Origin: Dyadobacter flavalbus
Lineage (GTDB): Bacteria; Bacteroidota; Bacteroidia; Cytophagales; Spirosomataceae
Length of the DNA: 64,000 nt
Assembly: GCF_006149045.1 (NCBI RefSeq)
Contig: NZ_VBSN01000006.1
Coordinates: forward strand, 1 to 64,000
Direction: 5' to 3'
Below, in pieces: positions 59,851-64,000 of the stretch. Below the pieces are notes generated by a model. It saw only the letters and a program-made list of their open reading frames with translations, was not told the DNA's origin and did no database searches. The position numbers and the translations under genes are program-made. Positions within the stretch are counted from its first letter, which is position 1. Every line of letters starts with the position of its first letter.

Positions 59851-61791
59851 ATGAAAACGAATCGTAAAATCTGGTTTTGTGCCCTGATGCTGTGGATTGC
59901 AGGAAATCCGGTGTTTGCACAGCTGCAAGAAAATATTTCAAAATGGAAAGGGTTTGATAAAGTCGAATTCACTTTTGAAAACAGAAAAGCCTGGTTTGTA
60001 AAGCCGCGGAAAGTCGTTGCAGGCAATCCGTGGGTATGGCGCGCACATTTTCCCGACTGGCATACGGAAATGGACAGCATCCTGCTTTCCAGAGGATTTC
60101 ATATCGCTTACGTAAATACAAATGATCTTTTTGCACATCCTTCGGCCATGCAGGTCTGGGATTCTTTCTATGATTATCTTGTAAAAGAAAAACAGTTTTC
60201 TCCAAAACCGGCATTGGAAGGCGTAAGTCGCGGCGGATTATATGTGTACGGCTGGGCAAAGCGAAATCCCGATAAAGTAAGCTGCATTTACGCCGAAGCG
60301 CCGGTTTGTGATCCGAAAAGCTGGCCCGGCGGCAAAGGAAAAGGGCTGGGTTCGGAAAAAGACTGGGCGGCATTTCTGAAAATTTACGGATTGTCGGAAG
60401 AAGAAGCTGTAAAGTTCAGTGATATTCCGCTCAACGATCTGGCAGGACTGGCTGCATTTAAAGTACCGATTCTGCATGTTATTGGTCTAAACGATAAATA
60501 TGTGCCTGCGGCTGAAAACAGCGATTTGCTTGTGCAAAATTACATGAAGCTTGGCGGCCCGATCAGTGTATACCCGATGACGCGCGGCGAACAGACACTG
60601 GAAGGCCATCATTTTCCGATTGAGCATCCGGAGTTCTTTGCCAGTTTTATTGAACAAAACAGCGTTCCTGTAAAAAAGCCATTACCGCATTTGCCGTATA
60701 TTGAAATCAATAAAGGTTTGGGCAATGCGTACGAAAAATTCAGAACGTTGAAAAAAGGGACTGTCGCATTTCTGGGCGGTTCCATTACGCATAATCCCGG
60801 CTGGCGGAACAAGACTTCACAATATCTGCAGGAACATTTCCCTAATACTGAATTTACTTTCATAGCTGCCGGGATTCCTTCGCTTGGCAGCACGCCGCAT
60901 GCATTCCGTTTCAGCAGGGATGTTCTGGCAAAAGGAATCCCTGATTTGCTTTTTGTGGAAGCGGCCGTAAATGACCGTGTAAACGGATTCGGTGAAAAGG
61001 CGCAGGTTCGCGGATTGGAAGGCATTCTTCGCCAGATGTATGCTGCAAACCCAAAGGCAAATGTTGTCATGATGGCCTTTGCAGATCCGGATAAGAGCGC
61101 TGATTATGAAGCTGGCAAAGAGCCTGTTGAAGTTGGAGTGCATCAGAAGTTGGCAAAGTATTACGGAGCTGCTTACATGAATCTGGCGCGTGAAGTTTAC
61201 GACCGGATAAAAACGGGAGAATTTTCATGGGAATACGATTTTAAAGACCTGCACCCTTCGCCATACGGGCAGGAATTATATTTTCAGACGATAAAAGAAC
61301 TGCTGAAAACAGAGCCGTCTGCCGCATTTAGTGACACAAAGCTGCCTGTTCCGCTGGATAAATTCTCGTACGAAAAAGCAGGTTATCATTCCATTAGCGA
61401 AGCCAAAAGTCTGAAAAGATTTACGCTGATTCCGGCATGGAAGCCTGAAGATAACGTTTCTGCAAGAGAAGGATTTGTAAATGTTCCGATGCTCGTCGGT
61501 GAAAAAGCAAATGCAGCATTAACGCTCGATTTCAAAGGCCGGGGAATCGGCATTGCCATTATTTCAGGGCCGGATGCAGGAAAAATTACTTATACGATTG
61601 ATGGCAAAAACCTGCGTACGCTCGACTTGTTTACGGAATGGAGCACGCAGCTGCATCTGCCGTGGTATCTGATGCTTGACGATGAACTCAAAGCCGGACG
61701 GCATACGTTGCAACTGACCATTTCCAGTGACAAAAATGAAAAAAGTACCGGTACCGCATGCCGGATCGTGCATTTTCTGGTCAATGAGTGA
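59851..61791 (+). CDS. Secreted fusion of an alpha/beta hydrolase and an SGNH/GDSL esterase
   Basis: A 646-residue secreted protein with two hydrolase domains. The signal peptide ends VFAQ (24). The N-terminal domain (about 28-275) is an alpha/beta hydrolase: GVSRGGLY with nucleophile Ser126, a probable acid in GLNDKYVP (Asp215) and a His-rich EGHHFPIEHP. The second domain (about 290-490) is SGNH: AFLGGSITHN (Ser311), AAVNDR (Asn374), and KDLHPS with His468 and Asp466. A C-terminal beta domain of about 130 residues follows. Such double esterases may deacylate polysaccharides; the substrate is unknown. Confidence 0.85.
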   Translation: MKTNRKIWFCALMLWIAGNPVFAQLQENISKWKGFDKVEFTFENRKAWFVKPRKVVAGNPWVWRAHFPDWHTEMDSILLSRGFHIAYVNTNDLFAHPSAMQVWDSFYDYLVKEKQFSPKPALEGVSRGGLYVYGWAKRNPDKVSCIYAEAPVCDPKSWPGGKGKGLGSEKDWAAFLKIYGLSEEEAVKFSDIPLNDLAGLAAFKVPILHVIGLNDKYVPAAENSDLLVQNYMKLGGPISVYPMTRGEQTLEGHHFPIEHPEFFASFIEQNSVPVKKPLPHLPYIEINKGLGNAYEKFRTLKKGTVAFLGGSITHNPGWRNKTSQYLQEHFPNTEFTFIAAGIPSLGSTPHAFRFSRDVLAKGIPDLLFVEAAVNDRVNGFGEKAQVRGLEGILRQMYAANPKANVVMMAFADPDKSADYEAGKEPVEVGVHQKLAKYYGAAYMNLAREVYDRIKTGEFSWEYDFKDLHPSPYGQELYFQTIKELLKTEPSAAFSDTKLPVPLDKFSYEKAGYHSISEAKSLKRFTLIPAWKPEDNVSAREGFVNVPMLVGEKANAALTLDFKGRGIGIAIISGPDAGKITYTIDGKNLRTLDLFTEWSTQLHLPWYLMLDDELKAGRHTLQLTISSDKNEKSTGTACRIVHFLVNE

Positions 61792-61876
61792 ATTGCAAAT
61801 CGCTTTGAACTTTCGGCACGACAATCGGTTAAGCGTAAAAGAAGCCTGTATGTTTGTTGATGAAGTTTTAGGTTGG

Positions 61877-62680
61877 CTAGCCTTTGGATAACTCTGAAGA
61901 CCGGATTTGTGCCGCAATAATTCCCTGTTTCAGGGTTTCGTCCAGCTTTCCGGTTTCAAATTGTTTCAGAGCTGCTTCCGTCGTTCCGCCTTTGGAAGCC
62001 ACTGCTTTTATAAGCTCGTCCAGCGACTTGTCGGCAGTATTTATCAGATGAAAGGAGCCGAGCATGGTTTGTTTTACGAGTAAAGCCGCAACGGATTCTT
62101 CAAAACCCATTTGTTTTCCGGCTTCGATCATGGCTTTTACTACATAGAAGAAATAAGCAGGCCCGCTTCCGCTCAGCGCCGTAACGGCATTCAGTTGTTC
62201 TTCATCTTCCAGAAATACCGAACGGCCCGTCGCATTGATCAGGTTTTCTATTTTCCTTAATTGATTGATATCTACTTCCGGAGAAGCGGAGTAGGCGGTA
62301 ATGCCCATTCCCAGCATGGCCGGCGTATTGGGCATCGCGCGGATCACGGCTTTATGGTCCAGCGCATTTTGTATGATCTGAATTGTAACACCAGCCATAA
62401 TGGAAAGCACAACCTGATTTGGCCGCACAACTTCGCGCAAAGCCTGAGAAACGGATGTGAAATCCTGTGGTTTTACAGAAAGGATAATCAGGTCGTAACT
62501 GCTGATCTGCGGGCCGATAATGCCGGTAATTACGCCGGGCTGAAAGCTGTTGAGGCTTTCCATACGATCTTCACTTTTCTCGACAAGCAGAAAGTCTTCT
62601 TTCTTTACAAGATCAAATTTCAGGAAAGCGCGGGCAAAGGCCATGCCCATATTGCCGCATCCGATGATTGCAATTTTCAT
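61877..62680 (-). CDS. proC: Pyrroline-5-carboxylate reductase
   Basis: A 267-residue NAD(P)H enzyme making proline from pyrroline-5-carboxylate. Signatures are KIAIIGCGNMGMAFARAF at the start, ILSVKPQDF, RAMPNTPAMLGMG, and the C-terminal signature ALSGSGPAYFFYVVKAMIEAG in parts. The frame is open to 62734, but the ATG at 62680 matches the family N-terminus. No other proline gene is adjacent. A tandem repeat lies just upstream (62742-62823). Confidence 0.96.
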   Translation of the reverse strand: MKIAIIGCGNMGMAFARAFLKFDLVKKEDFLLVEKSEDRMESLNSFQPGVITGIIGPQISSYDLIILSVKPQDFTSVSQALREVVRPNQVVLSIMAGVTIQIIQNALDHKAVIRAMPNTPAMLGMGITAYSASPEVDINQLRKIENLINATGRSVFLEDEEQLNAVTALSGSGPAYFFYVVKAMIEAGKQMGFEESVAALLVKQTMLGSFHLINTADKSLDELIKAVASKGGTTEAALKQFETGKLDETLKQGIIAAQIRSSELSKG

Positions 62681-62741
62681 TTCAGATAAGATTGGTATTT
62701 CAGGTTTTAAGCGAATTACGCAACTTTTAAACAAATATTAA

Positions 62742-62823
62742 CGGAAAGATCGCTTAATATAATTTGTTCCGAAATCACCGGAAAGATCGCTTAATATAAT
62801 TTGTTCCGAAATCACCGGAAAGC
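62742..62823. repeat. 37-bp direct tandem repeat, two full copies
   Basis: Starting at 62743, a 37-base unit beginning GGAAAGATCGCTTAATATAA is present twice without change (62743-62779 and 62780-62816). A third copy starts and breaks off after GGAAAG (62817-62822). A degenerate remnant (TCGCTTGTTCCGATG) follows at about 62830. It lies in the 189-base gap between proC and the membrane-protein gene. Confidence 0.85.
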
Positions 62824-62869
62824 TGCTGACTCGCTTGTTCCGATGTAATACTTCTTGCATCAAGAAATG

Positions 62870-64000
62870 TCAGGATTGCTTTGAAAACGTGAAATGCTTG
62901 TTCAAAATGGGAAATTCGGAAGTAAGCAGGCACATGACAAGCAGGAATTTCATGACGCCTCTCCGGAAAGTATACTCAATGTTCATCAGACTGAAATGAT
63001 GCAGCATGATAAAGAAGCAAATGTAAATAAGCAACGGCCAGCCAAGATTCGCCCATGCTTTTCCATTGCGGGAAATAAAGAAATTGATCAGCCAGAGCAG
63101 GATAAAAAGGTACAATGTACATCCCCAGTAATCCATGCTGAAAAGAAAGAAGTTCATGCCATTGAAAATCATGCTGGTTTTCTCGTAAGAGTATAATCCT
63201 TTCCAGATAATCTGTTCCCTGACCTGCGGTGTGACGGGGAAATAGAATTTGAAGAAAATGACATTCCATAAAAAAGTAGATGCCGCAGACGCAGCCAGAT
63301 AAATGGAAGCAAGTTTGATTACTCTGAACTTCATTTCCGAGTACAGCAAAACAGCCAGGACCAATGTAATGGCAGCTACGATGATAATGGTTTCCGTACG
63401 CGTCCAGCATGCCGCTGACATAAAAATGGCCGCGAGCGTAAAATGCTGCAGATTTCCTGATCTTAAAAAATTAACCGTAAAGATCATTCCGATGGCAAAG
63501 AAAACGGCATTGGAAAAGTCGGTTTGAAGCAGAAAGGTGTATGCGTATAATTCAGGAGCACATAACAGAAGAAGTATGCAGAAACCTGCAATAATTGGAT
63601 GTACTTTTTCACACATCTTGCTGTAAGCAAACACAAAAAAGCAAACCGTAAGCAGCCCAAGCCAGACTTGTCCGAACGGCAAACCGACAGACCGGTAAAT
63701 GATCTGCATAAGCATCGTGAACGGCGCATAATAAGGCTGTGTTGACAGATAAGGCCGGAAATCCTCGCGAAAAAACAGGGAAGAAACAATGTGACCTTCT
63801 TTAAGCGCCCGCCGGGCAACCAGATCAATGCCGACGATGGAGTCATAAGGCGTAACCGGAATGCTGTATGTCCGCCAGAAGCTGAAAAACAGAAGATATG
63901 CAATCGCAGTCAGGAAAATGATTTCATATATTTTAATGGAGACATTTTCCTGAATTACAAGCAGTTTAAGGCTTTTAATAAGTTTGGCCGGATTGTAATT
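62870..64000 (-). CDS. Polytopic membrane protein, GT-C-like (5' end outside window)
   Basis: The frame read from 63715 is open all the way to the window edge at 64000, with no in-frame stop and no ATG upstream. The true start therefore lies beyond the window. The visible 376 residues contain about nine hydrophobic helices. An early loop reads YDSIVGIDLVARRALKEGH and FREDFRPYLSTQPYY, with acidic residues at the expected place for GT-C-type glycosyltransferases. Later a CWTRTETIIIVAA helix is visible. The protein ends in a short basic tail. It is likely a family-39-like membrane glycosyltransferase or related protein, but no sequence proof is seen. Confidence 0.75.
   Translation of the reverse strand, partial: NYNPAKLIKSLKLLVIQENVSIKIYEIIFLTAIAYLLFFSFWRTYSIPVTPYDSIVGIDLVARRALKEGHIVSSLFFREDFRPYLSTQPYYAPFTMLMQIIYRSVGLPFGQVWLGLLTVCFFVFAYSKMCEKVHPIIAGFCILLLLCAPELYAYTFLLQTDFSNAVFFAIGMIFTVNFLRSGNLQHFTLAAIFMSAACWTRTETIIIVAAITLVLAVLLYSEMKFRVIKLASIYLAASAASTFLWNVIFFKFYFPVTPQVREQIIWKGLYSYEKTSMIFNGMNFFLFSMDYWGCTLYLFILLWLINFFISRNGKAWANLGWPLLIYICFFIMLHHFSLMNIEYTFRRGVMKFLLVMCLLTSEFPILNKHFTFSKQS

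Noticed and set aside
62742..62823. Possible CRISPR array because the repeat unit is 37 bases
   Set aside because: The copies are directly adjacent with no spacers, and no cas gene is in the window.
63484..63903. 139-residue open frame on the minus strand
   Set aside because: It overlaps the membrane-protein frame that is continuous to the window edge; it is a shadow.
1..64000. tRNA or rRNA genes
   Set aside because: No TPsiC-arm words in a cloverleaf context and no conserved rRNA stretches were seen.

Overview
The window is chromosomal DNA from a member of the Bacteroidota, most likely order Cytophagales (Spirosomataceae/Cytophagaceae, Dyadobacter-like). This is inferred from gene families and signals, not from a database search. 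Pointers are a fused SecDF, a fused E1 alpha/beta 2-oxoacid dehydrogenase, GldB, DUF4295 next to L33 and FtsY, a TonB receptor paired with a DUF4249 lipoprotein, DUF6089 barrels, a RicT/PSP1 protein, and many exact copies of the Bacteroidota promoter box TAnnTTTG just upstream of genes. No rRNA, tRNA, prophage or CRISPR array was seen.

Layout. 0-10 kb: the right end of an IS3-family element cut by the window edge, thiL, a small lipoprotein, a mini cytochrome b5-like protein, a BadF-type sugar kinase, a histidine kinase/response regulator pair, rpmB, folK, and a TonB receptor plus DUF4249 pair. 10-20 kb: a DmpA-type aminopeptidase, an orphan small protein, secDF, an amino acid permease, and on the minus strand lhgO, anmK and ricT. 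20-29 kb: purD and recQ (minus), divergent kdsD, a DUF4293 membrane protein, rimO, ftsY, DUF4295, rpmG, and a cytochrome c lipoprotein. 29-43 kb: a large unknown membrane protein, gatB, a TlpA-like thiol-disulfide protein, an SDR protein divergent from gldB, a lone nuoH, a three-gene ABC module (DUF3299 protein, FtsX-like permease, ATPase), two tandem DUF6089 barrels, DUF2911, a trypsin-like protease, and a YjjG-type HAD phosphatase. 43-52 kb: an ECF sigma factor with a small overlapping partner, nth, a double-FKBP lipoprotein, a PglC/PglD/PglE-like nucleotide-sugar cassette behind a fused E1 dehydrogenase, and a DUF1573 protein. 52-64 kb: lptD divergent from an N-acetylmuramoyl-L-alanine amidase and a MlaD-type protein, an acyl-CoA carboxylase beta subunit, a beta-hydroxyacid dehydrogenase, a small coiled-coil protein, a two-hydrolase fusion, proC, a 37-bp tandem repeat, and a polytopic membrane protein running off the right edge.

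Most genes are housekeeping or envelope genes. Functional threads are envelope biogenesis (lptD, amidase, MlaD, kdsD, anmK, the BadF kinase, the Pgl-like cassette, secDF), translation (rpmB, rpmG, gatB, rimO, ftsY) and probable metal handling (the DUF3299/ABC module with a histidine-rich permease loop). I do not see a clear-cut undescribed defence or mobile system. The observations most worth checking are the putative metal ABC module, the double-hydrolase fusion, the sigma factor with its anti-sigma-like partner, the cysteine-rich RicT, and several regulatory arrangements. Starts were moved inward where a longer frame used a rare start, crossed a terminator, or lacked the family's N-terminus.
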